NCBI RefSeq assembly: GCF_011045095.1
Contig: NZ_JAALDL010000013.1
Span: 62,001 to 126,000 of the forward strand
DNA: 64,000 nt
Reading direction: 5' to 3'
DNA from: Grimontia sedimenti
Lineage (GTDB): Bacteria; Pseudomonadota; Gammaproteobacteria; Enterobacterales; Vibrionaceae
Position numbers and translations under genes: made by a program. The notes beneath the pieces are model-generated. The model saw only the letters and a list, made by a program, of their open reading frames with translations, did not search any database and was not told the origin of the DNA. Below are positions 10,036 through 19,262 of this stretch, one piece after another (the stretch's first letter is position 1; the number at the start of each line of letters is the position of its first letter).

Positions 10036-10932
10036 TTAAATTTGTTCGCGCGGTGATTTTCCTACGATTGAGACCGGATCTTGGTGAATAAGGATATCTG
10101 CGCCGGGGTAGGCGACCTCTAGGCGATCTTCCACCGCATCTGCAATCCGGTGCGCATCGACCAACTTGAGGTTGTCGTCCAGTTCAAGGTGAAGCTGAAT
10201 AAAGCGGGTTGCACCTGCCTGACGTGTACGCAGATCATGCACGCCCTCCACGCCCGGTACCGTCGATGCCAAGGTATAAATCTTCTCCTGATCTTCTACC
10301 GGAAGCTGGCGGTCAAGCAGCGACTGCACTGCCTCATTCGCCATCCTAAAGGCACTGACAAGAATAAAGACGCCGATACCGATAGCGAAAATCGCGTCCG
10401 CCATTGGGAAGCCGTACCATGCCAGTCCGAGTGCCACGATAATGGCAATGTTCATCAGAAGATCAGATTGGTAATGCAGGGAATCTGCTGCAATCGCCTG
10501 ACTACCTGTTTTGCGAACCACCCATTTCTGGAACAGTACCAAACCACCGGTGATCAGCGTCGCGATACCGCTGATGAGCACACCCGCCTCGGGGTGGTTC
10601 AACTCAGTCGGTTTGAACAGTCGCTCGACACCGTTAAGCAACAGGAAACAGGCAGAGCCGACAATAAATGCTGCCTGTGCGAGAGCGGCGAGAGATTCCG
10701 CTTTACCATGTCCGAACTTGTGCTCTTCGTCGGCGGGTTGAAGCGCATATCTGACAACGACGAGGTTGGTGACCGACGCGAGAAGGTCAATCAGGGAGTC
10801 GACAAGAGATGCCAGCAGGCTGACCGAGCCTGTATACCACCAGGTAAAAAGCTTCATTAAAAGCAAGAAGGTAGCAGTAATGGTCGCTGCCCACGCAGCG
10901 GTCTGAACGAGTCGGGCGTATCTTTCAGTCAT
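10036..10932 (-). CDS. fieF: Cation-efflux pump FieF (CDF family)
   Basis: Inner-membrane proton antiporter exporting Zn2+ and Fe2+. Six membrane helices in the first about 200 residues and a cytoplasmic metal-sensing domain at the C-terminus. The transport-site ligands of the E. coli homologue are visible as D and D in [11 protein letters not shown] and H and D in [22 protein letters not shown] is also family-typical. The frame extends two codons upstream to a GTG, but ATG 10932 gives MTERYARLV, matching relatives. Length 298 (E. coli 300). It stands between cpxP and pfkA exactly as in enterics. Confidence 0.96.
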   Translation of the reverse strand: MTERYARLVQTAAWAATITATFLLLMKLFTWWYTGSVSLLASLVDSLIDLLASVTNLVVVRYALQPADEEHKFGHGKAESLAALAQAAFIVGSACFLLLNGVERLFKPTELNHPEAGVLISGIATLITGGLVLFQKWVVRKTGSQAIAADSLHYQSDLLMNIAIIVALGLAWYGFPMADAIFAIGIGVFILVSAFRMANEAVQSLLDRQLPVEDQEKIYTLASTVPGVEGVHDLRTRQAGATRFIQLHLELDDNLKLVDAHRIADAVEDRLEVAYPGADILIHQDPVSIVGKSPREQI

Positions 10933-11026
10933 GAGCACTATCAGCGTGATTTAAGTGTTCGCAGTATAACGTTTTTTTACGACAAATTAACGCACCGCAT
11001 CAGACTGGCGTTCAGTGGCAGAAAGA

Positions 11027-11052
11027 CAAATGCCGGCAAGGGCCGGCATTTG
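11027..11052 (-). terminator. Terminator downstream of cpxP
   Basis: An 11-bp perfect stem CAAATGCCGGC / GCCGGCATTTG around an AAGG loop. The following minus-strand tract (TTTGTCTTTC) is only moderately T-rich. Confidence 0.65.
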
Positions 11053-11079
11053 GGGGAACTTATTGAGGGGAAAGGGTGA

Positions 11080-11562
11080 TTAGCCGCGATCTTCCATGCG
11101 TTTTTGCATGCGCTCGGCCATCTTATCCATATTTTCTTTCACCTGAACTTTTTGCTCAGGGGTCAGAATACTCATCATTTCGTGTTGGCTTTTCATCATG
11201 GCTACACGGCGCTCAACCTGTTGGTCAACCATCTTTTCTGCCAGTGCGCGAACAGCTGCTTCATCGAAGTTATCTGCCAGCATCAGTTCTTGCATCTGTT
11301 GGCGTTCTGCCATCATCTGAGTGCGGAATTCGCCTTTGTTGGCTTTCATAGCTTCGCGTTTTTGCTCGCGAAGGGTTTTCAGTTCTGCCTTTTGCTCGTC
11401 GGTCAGGTCAACGCCACGCAACAGGTGTTTACCCATCATGCCTTTACCGCCGTGCATACCTTCACCACCGTGATGTTTGCCGCCAAATGCCATGGCAGAC
11501 ATTGAGCCCATCATCAGAGGCAGGGCGATAACAGTTGCAGCAATACGTTTTGAAAATTTCAT
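11080..11562 (-). CDS. cpxP: Periplasmic Cpx stress protein CpxP/Spy family
   Basis: A 160-residue periplasmic protein with a signal peptide ending MSAMA-FGG. It carries the two LTxxQ motifs that define the Spy/CpxP family (LTDEQKAEL near residue 52 and LTPEQKVQV near 132) in an all-helical, Met/Gln/Lys-rich chain. In E. coli CpxP binds the CpxA sensor domain and damps the Cpx response. It is transcribed divergently from cpxRA, and the CpxR half-sites at 11621-11666 lie just upstream. A Spy-like chaperone role is an alternative, but position favours CpxP. Confidence 0.9.
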   Translation of the reverse strand: MKFSKRIAATVIALPLMMGSMSAMAFGGKHHGGEGMHGGKGMMGKHLLRGVDLTDEQKAELKTLREQKREAMKANKGEFRTQMMAERQQMQELMLADNFDEAAVRALAEKMVDQQVERRVAMMKSQHEMMSILTPEQKVQVKENMDKMAERMQKRMEDRG

Positions 11563-11620
11563 GGTGTTCTCTCCGGTTTTTGTTGTGTCGCTTGATGGGA
11601 GTAACTTTACCCACTGGGAT

Positions 11621-11666
11621 GTAAACCGGTGTTCTGCCTACGTAAAGCAATGTAAAGGCGGGTAAA
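11621..11666. promoter_or_regulatory. CpxR binding region (four GTAAA half-sites) in the cpxP-cpxR divergent promoter
   Basis: GTAAA occurs at 11642, 11652 and 11662, each copy exactly 10 bp after the last, and once more at 11621. The known CpxR consensus is GTAAA-N4-8-GTAAA, so the triplet makes two overlapping N5 sites, one helical turn apart. It lies about 80 bp before cpxP and about 75 bp before cpxR, suited to driving both. Confidence 0.85.
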
Positions 11667-11741
11667 CCTAAGACTTACACATGGAATCAGCTCGATGAAT
11701 GGCAGATACTAGCCATAACAACACAGTATTAGGCGCACACC

Positions 11742-12437
11742 ATGGCAAACATTCTTCTTATTGATGACGACACAGAACTGACCAGCCTGCTTCATGACTT
11801 GCTGGAGCTGGAAGGCTACCAGGTGGATATCGCCAATAATGGTCAGGAAGGTCTGGATAAGATCAGTGAAAGCACCGATTTGGTCCTGTTGGATGTGATG
11901 ATGCCGGTACTGAATGGCATGGAAACCTTACGCCGTCTTCGCGATAGCTGGGAAACCCCGGTATTGATGCTGACCGCAAAAGGAGAAGAGATTGACCGCG
12001 TGATGGGGTTGGAACTCGGTGCGGACGATTACCTGCCAAAACCTTTCTCTGATCGCGAATTGCTCGCCCGTATGCGCGCTATTTTGCGCCGCACCGCGAA
12101 GGGTGGCGAAGACAAGCGATCAGACGATAACCAAGATAAGCTCGAATATCAGGATATCGTGATCTATCCCGGCAAGATGGAAGTGTATTGTCAGTCCCAG
12201 CTGATTGAGATGACCGGCACCGAAACCGCTTTGCTAGCGTATCTGGTGAAACAGCCAGGAAGCGTGGTAGCAAAGGCAGATATCAGCCTGAATGTGCTTG
12301 GAAAGCGTCTTGCCCCGTTTGATCGCGCCATCGACATGCATATCTCCAACATCCGGAAAAAACTGCCTGAACGTGAAGATGGCAAGCCGCGCATTAAAAC
12401 CCTGCGCGGCCGTGGCTATTTGCTGGTGGAGGCGTAA
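11742..12437 (+). CDS. cpxR: Envelope stress response regulator CpxR
   Basis: OmpR-family two-component regulator that activates envelope quality-control genes when phosphorylated by CpxA. Receiver domain (about 1-118) with acidic pocket DDD at residues 8-10 and the phospho-acceptor aspartate 51 in VLLDVMMP; the conserved lysine is in DDYLPKPFSD. The C-terminal winged helix (about 135-231) ends with the usual RGRGYLLV. Length 231 matches E. coli (232). The stop codon overlaps the cpxA start (TAATG), so translation is coupled. Confidence 0.97.
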   Translation: MANILLIDDDTELTSLLHDLLELEGYQVDIANNGQEGLDKISESTDLVLLDVMMPVLNGMETLRRLRDSWETPVLMLTAKGEEIDRVMGLELGADDYLPKPFSDRELLARMRAILRRTAKGGEDKRSDDNQDKLEYQDIVIYPGKMEVYCQSQLIEMTGTETALLAYLVKQPGSVVAKADISLNVLGKRLAPFDRAIDMHISNIRKKLPEREDGKPRIKTLRGRGYLLVEA

Positions 12438-13807
12438 TGAAGCTGCCGACCATTAAAAGTCTTTATGGCCGTATCTTTGCCATCTTCTGGCTGACCTTGC
12501 TATTAGTGTTGATTGCTGTATTGGCGGCGCAACACAGTGACCCTCGTCAGCAACATACTGTTCCCACTGGGATGCAAACTGAGTTTAAAGCGCTGGCTCA
12601 GAGAGTTTCGGAAGAAGTGTCAGAGATGAGAGGGTCACTCAAACAAAAACTGCTGCGTTTACAGAGACAACAACCTGAACGCAAACCGATGAAAATCTAT
12701 TTCACGACGCTTGATGGTGAATTGCTGGATAGAGGTCATCATGGTGGCAGCAGGATGCTGAAAAACTTCACCACGCTTGCTGATGACCCGGAAGACCCAA
12801 TGCAGCGTCTTTATGGAAAATGGATGCTGGCTGGACCGTTTCTGATTGATGATGGCAGCGCTCAGGCGTTAATGTACGTCGGCAAGCTGTGGCGCGATAA
12901 ACCGCCGTTTTACGTACAAATTCTTGATAGACCTTTTCAACTGCTGTTGGTGACCATGGTGGTGAGTACACCTTTGCTGCTTTGGCTGGCGTGGGCGGTG
13001 ACACGTCCAGCTCGTCGCTTACAGGCAGCGGCCGAGCGTGTGGGGGAAGGGCGCTTTGAAACTGACCCTTCTTTGGAAAAAGGGCCGCGAGAGTTTGCAC
13101 AAGCGGGGGCCAGCTTCAACCAGATGGTGACGGCATTAAATCAGATGATAAGTGGGCAGCAACGTTTGCTTTCTGATATCTCCCATGAGCTTCGCTCTCC
13201 ATTGACCCGGCTTCGTATGGCGAATGCACTGGCGATTCGCAAACAGGGTGAAAGCACAGATTTGGCGCGCATTGATACCGAAGCAGAACGCATGGAACAG
13301 ATGATTGCTGATTTGCTTTCTCTTTCCCGTATGCAGCTTAACAGCCATGCCGAACGTGAAGTGCTGACGCTGGCAGAACTGTGGGAAACCTTATTAGAAG
13401 ATGCAGAGTTCGAAGCGGGGGAAAGCGGAAAAACGCTGGTGTACAACACGATTCCCGACGCCAGCATTGAAGGAAATGGCAACCTGCTTTGCAGTGCGTT
13501 GGAAAACGTTGTGCGCAATGCCATTAAGTATGCGGACACTAAAGTCGAAGTGTCTTTCACACAGCGTGGTAGAGAGTTAACGGTCAGCGTCAGTGACGAT
13601 GGGGAAGGCGTACCAGAAGAAATGCTGGATGATATTTTCCGGCCTTTTTACCGCGTGTCGACTGCGCGTGACAGGCAAAGCGGTGGCACAGGATTGGGGC
13701 TCGCGATTACTGATAGTGCCATGCGCCAGCATAATGGCAGCGCCAAAGCGAGCCTGAACAGGCTTGGCGGTTTGACTGTTGATCTGACATTAAAAACGTT
13801 GAGCTGA
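12437..13807 (+). CDS. cpxA: Envelope stress sensor histidine kinase CpxA
   Basis: Inner-membrane sensor kinase for CpxR. Order of parts: membrane helix about residues 11-28, periplasmic sensor domain to about 165, second helix about 166-185, HAMP, dimerisation/phospho-acceptor domain with SHELRSPLTRLRMA, then the ATPase domain with N box NVVRNAIKYAD, DDGEGVP and GGTGLGLAI. Length 456 is typical. Starts on the last base of cpxR's stop codon. Its first half is expected to be inhibited by CpxP, encoded divergently. Confidence 0.97.
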   Translation: MKLPTIKSLYGRIFAIFWLTLLLVLIAVLAAQHSDPRQQHTVPTGMQTEFKALAQRVSEEVSEMRGSLKQKLLRLQRQQPERKPMKIYFTTLDGELLDRGHHGGSRMLKNFTTLADDPEDPMQRLYGKWMLAGPFLIDDGSAQALMYVGKLWRDKPPFYVQILDRPFQLLLVTMVVSTPLLLWLAWAVTRPARRLQAAAERVGEGRFETDPSLEKGPREFAQAGASFNQMVTALNQMISGQQRLLSDISHELRSPLTRLRMANALAIRKQGESTDLARIDTEAERMEQMIADLLSLSRMQLNSHAEREVLTLAELWETLLEDAEFEAGESGKTLVYNTIPDASIEGNGNLLCSALENVVRNAIKYADTKVEVSFTQRGRELTVSVSDDGEGVPEEMLDDIFRPFYRVSTARDRQSGGTGLGLAITDSAMRQHNGSAKASLNRLGGLTVDLTLKTLS

Positions 13808-13940
13808 TAATAGCGTCATTAAATTTTACGATAAACCTCTCATATTTGAAACGTTTTGCTAACCTTATTGATAAGTTTGATGGAGAGAGGTTCCCTCTCT
13901 CCCGACCTATGCAGTTGAAGGCTTAGCGGAGAGGCTACTC

Positions 13941-15614
13941 ATGTCAGCAAAGAAAATGACGATTAAACAGCGTCTGACCATGTTCGTCGCTTTAGTATGT
14001 GGTATTCAAATTCTCGTCGGAGCGTTTGTCTTCTACAAGTTGGCTTACATTGAAAGCCACGTCCAAGGTGTCGCTCACCGCGATATTCCCGTTCTCGAAT
14101 CTCTCAGTAAGGCAACCGAGCATCAAGTCGAGCAACGTGTCCATTACAACAAAGCCTTCAGATACGCGCTTGAGATCGGCAAGGAACCCAATGCGCAGGA
14201 AAACTACGACAAAGAAAAAGCCTATTTTTATGATTTAGGAGCGAAAGTCGGAGAAGACTGGACAAAAATCGAAACGCTATTGGCCGAAGGTGCCGCCAAC
14301 GGTACCGCTGAAGAGCAAGTTGCATTTGCGGCAGCTACCGTCAAACTCACCGATGTAAAAGCTTTACATGCTAAGTGGATGATTCACGTCGAAGACGTAT
14401 TTAAAGAGCTTGATGGGCGCCATTACCACGAAGCGGAAGTCCTTGATGTGGTGGTGGGTGAGGAAGCAGAGACAACCACAAAAATGGTCGACAGCTTGTT
14501 GACTGACGTGGGGAAGTTCACTGAAGCAGCGGTTATCGATATTGAAGAAAAGGCTGTCGTCTTAGAGTTCGTAGTCATCGCTTCTGTGATTGTTGCGCTA
14601 ATTGTCGCCATTATCATGTCTAAGATGATTCTCAACCGGATCTATGAAGGCTTGAATAAGGTATCTGCGGCGCTTTCAGTGCAGGCTGATGGTGATTTCA
14701 GCAAACCCACCGTGGTGGATGAGCCCGGTATTATCGGTGAGTTACAGAAAAACCTCGAAGGTACCCGTCAAAGCACCAACGGCATGATTGCCAAAGTCGC
14801 GCAGGAAGTTTCTGATGCAGTAAATTTGCTGGATGAGGCGGCGCAGGCTGTGAAGCGAAATTCGGATGCGCAAAGCGGAGAGATCTTGCAAGTCGCCACA
14901 GCAGTCAACGAAATGTCAGCGACGGCGCAGGAAATTGCTAACAATGCCACTCAAACTCAGCAAGCGACCGAAGAAGCCTCGGGTAAATCATCTGAATGTA
15001 TGCGCATCAATGATGAGGCGGTTAGCCAAACTCAGCAACTGATTGAAAGTCTGACCCAAAGCAGTGCGGCGCTGACAGAGCTGGAGAAAAACAGTGCCAA
15101 TATCACCTCTGTTTTGGACGTGATTAAAGGAATTGCCGAGCAAACTAACTTGTTGGCGCTGAACGCAGCCATTGAGGCGGCGCGCGCAGGCGAACAGGGG
15201 CGTGGTTTTGCTGTTGTGGCAGACGAAGTACGAAGCCTTGCGCAGCGCACTCATGATTCGACCTCAGAGATTGAAACCATGATTGCCCAGCTCACCAGCG
15301 TGACCAAAGAGGCTGTGGACACCATGCAGCAAAGCTGTGAAATGGGTGATAAGACCATTGAACTCTCCCACCAGTCAGCAGATTTCCTAAATCAATCCAG
15401 CGAGGCGACGTCTCGTGTTACTGACATGAATCTTCAGGTTGCCAGTGCCGCAGATGAACAAAATGGCGTGGTGGAAGAAGTGAACGTGAACGTCAGCAAG
15501 ATAAGTGATATGGCCAATGAAAGTGCTCATCAGGTAGCCGGATTGGTGAATGCGACAGATAAGCTGAATGTGATTGCGAAAAACCTTCGTGTCTCGGTAG
15601 GGATGGCTTCCTGA
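13941..15614 (+). CDS. Methyl-accepting chemotaxis protein
   Basis: Chemoreceptor of 557 residues. Membrane helix 1 about residues 13-35, a mostly helical periplasmic ligand domain (about 36-205, helical-bundle type by appearance), membrane helix 2 about 206-228, HAMP region, then the cytoplasmic coiled coil with the signalling hairpin tip [20 protein letters not shown], which binds CheA and CheW. The C-terminus ends RVSVGMAS and lacks the NWETF-type pentapeptide that tethers CheR/CheB, so adaptation would rely on other receptors. The ligand cannot be told from sequence. A single-gene unit, 133 bp after cpxA, and not part of the enteric gene order, so probably a lineage-specific insertion between the cpx genes and trmL. 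Confidence 0.93.
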   Translation: MSAKKMTIKQRLTMFVALVCGIQILVGAFVFYKLAYIESHVQGVAHRDIPVLESLSKATEHQVEQRVHYNKAFRYALEIGKEPNAQENYDKEKAYFYDLGAKVGEDWTKIETLLAEGAANGTAEEQVAFAAATVKLTDVKALHAKWMIHVEDVFKELDGRHYHEAEVLDVVVGEEAETTTKMVDSLLTDVGKFTEAAVIDIEEKAVVLEFVVIASVIVALIVAIIMSKMILNRIYEGLNKVSAALSVQADGDFSKPTVVDEPGIIGELQKNLEGTRQSTNGMIAKVAQEVSDAVNLLDEAAQAVKRNSDAQSGEILQVATAVNEMSATAQEIANNATQTQQATEEASGKSSECMRINDEAVSQTQQLIESLTQSSAALTELEKNSANITSVLDVIKGIAEQTNLLALNAAIEAARAGEQGRGFAVVADEVRSLAQRTHDSTSEIETMIAQLTSVTKEAVDTMQQSCEMGDKTIELSHQSADFLNQSSEATSRVTDMNLQVASAADEQNGVVEEVNVNVSKISDMANESAHQVAGLVNATDKLNVIAKNLRVSVGMAS

Positions 15615-15634
15615 TAACCACGTAGATGAAACAA

Positions 15635-15667
15635 AAAAAAGCAGGCGAAGGCCTGCTTTCTTTTTTT
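15635..15667. terminator. Bidirectional terminator between chemoreceptor and trmL
   Basis: AAAGCAGGC / GCCTGCTTT stem with a GAAG loop; an A-run before it and a T-run after it serve both converging genes. Confidence 0.88.
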
Positions 15668-16130
15668 AGAGCCCGCCCTCAAAGCTAAGCTGGCGCCAGG
15701 CTTCATAGCAAATGACTGCCACCGAGTTTGCCAGGTTCAGGCTTCGGCTGTCCGGCACCATAGGAACGCGGATGCGGTGATCCGGTGTGAAGGCATTGCG
15801 AACCTCATCTGGCAGGCCGCTGGTTTCCGAACCGAACAGAAATACGTCACCTGCTTGATAGCTGACATCAGAATGTGGGCGACTGCCTTTGGTGGTGCAA
15901 GCAAAGATACGGCGATCACCCATCGCATCTAAAAAGGTCGCGTAATCAGGATAACGGGTGACATTGGTCAGGTCGTGATAATCGAGCCCAGCACGGCGCA
16001 GTTTCTTCTCTTCGAAGTCAAAACCCAGTGGTTCAATCAAATGGAGTTTGCAGCCTGTGTTAGCCGCGAGACGAATGATATTGCCGGTGTTCGGGGCAAT
16101 CTGGGGTTCATGAAGCGCAATGTGAAACAT
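15666..16130 (-). CDS. trmL: tRNA (cytidine/uridine-34 2'-O)-methyltransferase
   Basis: SPOUT-class methyltransferase that 2'-O-methylates the wobble base of the two tRNA-Leu species with CAA and UAA-type anticodons in E. coli. Seen: N-terminal substrate region [18 protein letters not shown], the knot motif [13 protein letters not shown], and [20 protein letters not shown]. Length 154 is close to E. coli's 157. In E. coli trmL follows cysE directly; here the pfkA-fieF-cpx-chemoreceptor block stands between them. Confidence 0.96.
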   Translation of the reverse strand: MFHIALHEPQIAPNTGNIIRLAANTGCKLHLIEPLGFDFEEKKLRRAGLDYHDLTNVTRYPDYATFLDAMGDRRIFACTTKGSRPHSDVSYQAGDVFLFGSETSGLPDEVRNAFTPDHRIRVPMVPDSRSLNLANSVAVICYEAWRQLSFEGGL

Positions 16131-16194
16131 GGAAGCAGGCTCGCCGTAAAAAGAAAAACGCAGTATAGCGGGCGAGAAAGGTCGGATAAAGAAA

Positions 16195-16224
16195 CAAAAA
16201 AGGAGAAGCCTTGGCTTCTCCTTT
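16195..16224 (-). terminator. Terminator downstream of tpiA
   Basis: On the minus strand AAGGAGAAGCC-AA-GGCTTCTCCTT followed by TTTTTG, a strong 11-bp stem. Confidence 0.88.
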
Positions 16225-16244
16225 CGGTTCAGAACTGGTCTGAA

Positions 16245-17015
16245 TTACGCTTTTGCTGCCGCCGCTGCTTTTGCGATAGCTGCAAAGCTTTCTGCGTTCA
16301 GTGCTGCGCCACCAACCAGTGCACCGTCGATGTCTGGTTGTGCGAAGTACGCTTCTGCGTTTTCTGGCTTAACAGAACCGCCGTATTGGATAACAACGTT
16401 CTTCGCCACTTCTTCGCTCTTCGCTGCGATGTGTGCACGGATTTCAGCGTGGATGCGTTGTGCATCTTCAGCAGTCGCTGCTTTACCGGTACCGATTGCC
16501 CAGATTGGCTCGTACGCGATAACAGCGCCGTTAAGTGCTTCAACACCTTGAGTGTTGATCACAGCGTCAAGTTGACGTGCACACACTGCTACGGTTTCGC
16601 CCGCTTCGTTTTGTGCTTCAGATTCACCGATACACAGAACAGGAACCAGACCGTGCTCTTTCAGGAATGCAAATTTCTTCGCTACGTACTCGTCAGATTC
16701 TGCGTGGTAATCACGACGCTCTGAGTGACCGATGATGATGTGAGTCGCACCGAAGTCTTTCAGCATTTCCGGAGAAATGTCGCCAGTGAACGCGCCGCTA
16801 GCGTTAACGTCAACGTTCTGAGAGCCCAGCAGGATTTTGCTTTCTGCTTTGCCCAGCAGTTGCTCTGCCAGATCCAGGTACATCACTGGTGGTGCAATCG
16901 CTACGTCTACACCTTCAACGCCAGCAAGTTGTGCGTCCAGACCTTTGATCAGATCTGCTACCATGGCTTTACTGCCGTTCAGTTTCCAGTTACCCATTAC
17001 CAATGGACGGCGCAT
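16245..17015 (-). CDS. tpiA: Triosephosphate isomerase
   Basis: Interconverts dihydroxyacetone phosphate and glyceraldehyde 3-phosphate. Seen: [16 protein letters not shown] with the catalytic lysine, [12 protein letters not shown] with the electrophilic histidine, the catalytic glutamate in [14 protein letters not shown], and [11 protein letters not shown] for phosphate binding. The frame is open 15 codons further upstream, but ATG 17015 has a strong GGAGGAATTCCCT ribosome site and gives the standard 256-residue protein. Divergent from the isomerase-family gene at 17296; about 280 bp of promoter region between them. Confidence 0.98.
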   Translation of the reverse strand: MRRPLVMGNWKLNGSKAMVADLIKGLDAQLAGVEGVDVAIAPPVMYLDLAEQLLGKAESKILLGSQNVDVNASGAFTGDISPEMLKDFGATHIIIGHSERRDYHAESDEYVAKKFAFLKEHGLVPVLCIGESEAQNEAGETVAVCARQLDAVINTQGVEALNGAVIAYEPIWAIGTGKAATAEDAQRIHAEIRAHIAAKSEEVAKNVVIQYGGSVKPENAEAYFAQPDIDGALVGGAALNAESFAAIAKAAAAAKA

Positions 17016-17295
17016 AGGGAATTCCTCCGTAATCCAATTATCGAAATTCAGTTTCGGCAACGATAACAGCAGCGCTGTCAGCGTTTCCTGTCCAAAATCA
17101 TAAATGCCATCGTTTGTACTCGTTTTGCGCGCAAATGTGAACCTTTGAGTAACAAAATTTCGTTATAAATTTTCGGATTAGCACTTGCGAGTGAAAGATG
17201 GCGTGGTGTGATCTGAGGAGAATATTCTTCTCTTTAGTAACAATCGTCCGAAATGCTGCGGTAAAGTGGCTCATTATCGTAACAAGGAGTGAGTT

Positions 17296-17649
17296 ATGCC
17301 TCATATTGTCATGGAGTACAGTGACCCAGTTTCAGAGCGGGTCAGCATTGGACAACTCTTGGAAGATTTGCATCAGACCGCCATTGGCAGCGGCATCTTT
17401 GATGTCAGTGACGTTAAATCACGCGCTTATGCCTGCCATGATTGGCTGGTTGCAGATAAGGATGATAAGGAAAACTTCATCCACGTCACTTTGTGGCTGT
17501 TGGACGGGCGCGATGAAGAGCAAAAGCGAAACCTCAGCCATGCCTTTTTGGATGTGATGCAGCAGCATGCACCGGAGGTGGCGAGCTTAACGGTGGATGT
17601 CAGGGATATGGACAGACGCTGGTACGCGAAAGTAAAACGCGAGGTTTAA
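17296..17649 (+). CDS. 5-carboxymethyl-2-hydroxymuconate isomerase family protein
   Basis: A 117-residue protein of the HpaF/CHMI family, a branch of the tautomerase superfamily. It starts MPHIVMEYSD; in this family the proline left after methionine removal is the catalytic base. Other family-like stretches are SRAYACHDWLVAD and FIHVTLWLLDGR. In E. coli C the enzyme acts in homoprotocatechuate breakdown, but no other hpa gene is nearby, so that pathway role is not supported here and a different tautomerase substrate is possible. Good ribosome site AACAAGGAGTGAGTT. Its stop codon abuts the 160-bp repeat. Confidence 0.85.
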   Translation: MPHIVMEYSDPVSERVSIGQLLEDLHQTAIGSGIFDVSDVKSRAYACHDWLVADKDDKENFIHVTLWLLDGRDEEQKRNLSHAFLDVMQQHAPEVASLTVDVRDMDRRWYAKVKREV

Positions 17650-17809
17650 TACCAATCGTAGTCAATATCTGCTCATCCTAGCTTGTTAAAATGTTCGATA
17701 ACTGCGTTGGAAAATTTGATTGTAGAATAACTGCTTATCGAAATTTTCTGCCTTGTTCTCGAGCATTTCTCCCGCGCTATTTCTGATCACCTACTTACTG
17801 TGATTGGTA
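17650..17809. repeat. 160-bp imperfect palindromic repeat, copy 1 (MITE-like)
   Basis: Begins TACCAATC and ends GATTGGTA, an 8-bp perfect terminal inverted repeat, and much of the rest also folds back on itself around an A+T-rich centre (GAAAATTT … AAATTTTC). Copy 2 at 27956-28115 has the same length and orientation and differs by about 11 bases. TAA stands on both sides of each copy. No coding capacity. It starts directly after a stop codon. Best read as a non-autonomous mobile or structured intergenic element. Confidence 0.9.
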
Positions 17810-17824
17810 TAATGCACGATAAGG

Positions 17825-17854
17825 CAAAAAAAGGTGGCGGTGGCGAACCACCGC
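17825..17854 (-). terminator. Terminator downstream of the DUF3135 gene
   Basis: Minus strand GCGGTGG-TTCG-CCACCGC, then CACC and seven T. Confidence 0.75.
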
Positions 17855-17866
17855 TCAAAAACTGAG

Positions 17867-18205
17867 TTAGCCTTCAATCGCAACGGTTGCTTCGTTACGT
17901 TTCGGGTGCAATGTAGTGACGGTTGCGCTTCGCTCAGTTAAAGCTGTTGGGTTATTGATGGCGGTTGAGAAGCGATCAAACTGACGCATCAACTCTTTCA
18001 TCAACAACGCATTCACGTGGTTTGGGTTTTTCCCCGTCGCGATTACACGGTTAATGTGACTCATCTGTGCGCGCAGTTTTGGCTGCATGCTTTCGCTCGC
18101 GCTCTCAATGATCTCTTCGCTCATTTCAATCCTCAGCGCTTCCAGTGCTTGTGGATCGTTTTCTGCTAACGCTTTTAATTCGTCAAATGAAGGCAACGTT
18201 TTCAT
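17867..18205 (-). CDS. DUF3135 domain-containing protein
   Basis: A 112-residue soluble protein, probably of the uncharacterised DUF3135 family found in Vibrionaceae and relatives. It is mostly helical, with LPSFDELKALAENDPQALEA at the start, an acidic/alanine stretch and a basic central part (HINRVIATGKNP). No catalytic motif is visible and I assign no function. ATG 18205 is chosen over an ATG-like start eight codons upstream because AGAGGAGT lies 8-9 bp before it. Monocistronic by appearance, with its own terminator. The 280 bp upstream to fpr hold no gene I can support. Confidence 0.8.
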   Translation of the reverse strand: MKTLPSFDELKALAENDPQALEALRIEMSEEIIESASESMQPKLRAQMSHINRVIATGKNPNHVNALLMKELMRQFDRFSTAINNPTALTERSATVTTLHPKRNEATVAIEG

Positions 18206-18485
18206 GGCATTACTCCTCTGGCTGCGCATGACTTGCCTTTGACTATACGGTTAAAAAATGAGCGATCAATCACACTAATGGCTCATAAATGAGACATTAA
18301 CTGTTAATGGGTTGGGTGTGTTTTGAGAGTGATACAGGTAATTGGTTGATTGTGACCCAAAACACGACATACGGTAATTTGAAGTCTCATTGTTGAGAAT
18401 TTGCGTAAAAGTGGGTGATTTTTTCTTGGGGAGGGAAAAACGGACGTTTTTCCCAGAGAATTAGACAAGTGGTTGTGTGCTTGCC

Positions 18486-19229
18486 TTACCAATATTGTTC
18501 TGTCGTGATGTTGCCGGGCTTACGGCGCAGGTTTTTCTCTAACCCTTTTTCAATCAGGATGGCACGCACGTCTTTGACCATTTGCGGGTTGCCGCAAAGC
18601 ATCACCTGACTTTTTTCCTGCGTCATCGTCAGGCCAACCATTCTTTCTAGTAGGCCATCTTCAAGGGCATGTGTGATCCTGCCTGACAACGCGCCGGCTT
18701 TTGGTTCGCGGCTGACAAACGGCTGGACGATGATTTGATCGCTGCGTTTTTGCTTCAGCTCGTTAATTTCTGCTTGGTAGCTGAGGTCTGCCGAGAAACG
18801 CACCGCATGTACCAGTACGACCTTACGAAAACGCTGCCATACCTCATCTTCTTGCAGGATGGACAGGAAAGGCCCAATGGCGGTTCCGGTGGAAAGCATC
18901 CAGAGGTCTTCGCCCTCGGGGATTTCTTCCAGCGTAAAAAAGCCGCTGGCTTCTTTGGTGATGAGAACCGTGTCTCCCGTTTCAAGTGCATGAAGCCTTG
19001 GAGATAAGAGGCCATCTGCTACACGGGTGGCATAGATTTCAAGGTGTTTGCTGTTGGGGGGATTGACGAAGGAGTAGGCACGCTGAATGATTTTGCCGTC
19101 GATTTCCAGACCAAGCTTGGTAAATTGCCCGGCAGTAAAGGCATCGACTTCTGCGTCGAGGACGAGGCTGAACAGATCTTTATTCCAGCGACGATTTTCT
19201 ATAACTTCCGCTTTGATCCAGGTAGCCAT
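18486..19229 (-). CDS. fpr: Ferredoxin/flavodoxin-NADP+ reductase
   Basis: FAD enzyme that passes electrons between NADPH and ferredoxin or flavodoxin. Seen: FAD-binding RAYSFVNPP, the phosphate/flavin region GDTVLITKEASGFFTL, NADP-binding STGTAIGPFLSIL, and the C-terminal segment VMLCGNPQMVKDVRAIL. The chain ends in TEQYW with a terminal tryptophan, as in E. coli Fpr. Length 247 is normal. It lies 33 bp downstream of the cysteine-rich regulator on the same strand, so the pair is probably one transcript. Confidence 0.95.
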   Translation of the reverse strand: MATWIKAEVIENRRWNKDLFSLVLDAEVDAFTAGQFTKLGLEIDGKIIQRAYSFVNPPNSKHLEIYATRVADGLLSPRLHALETGDTVLITKEASGFFTLEEIPEGEDLWMLSTGTAIGPFLSILQEDEVWQRFRKVVLVHAVRFSADLSYQAEINELKQKRSDQIIVQPFVSREPKAGALSGRITHALEDGLLERMVGLTMTQEKSQVMLCGNPQMVKDVRAILIEKGLEKNLRRKPGNITTEQYW

Positions 19230-19262
19230 ACATCCTCCTCAAAAGTCAGTTTTTTATGCGCA

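Noticed and set aside
10150-10860. A 236-codon frame antisense to fieF
   Set aside because: It mirrors fieF codons; many His, Cys and Arg runs typical of antisense reading, and fieF is certain on the other strand.
15975-16724. A 249-codon plus-strand frame across trmL and tpiA
   Set aside because: It runs through the tpiA terminator and two certain minus-strand genes; cysteine and phenylalanine rich shadow.
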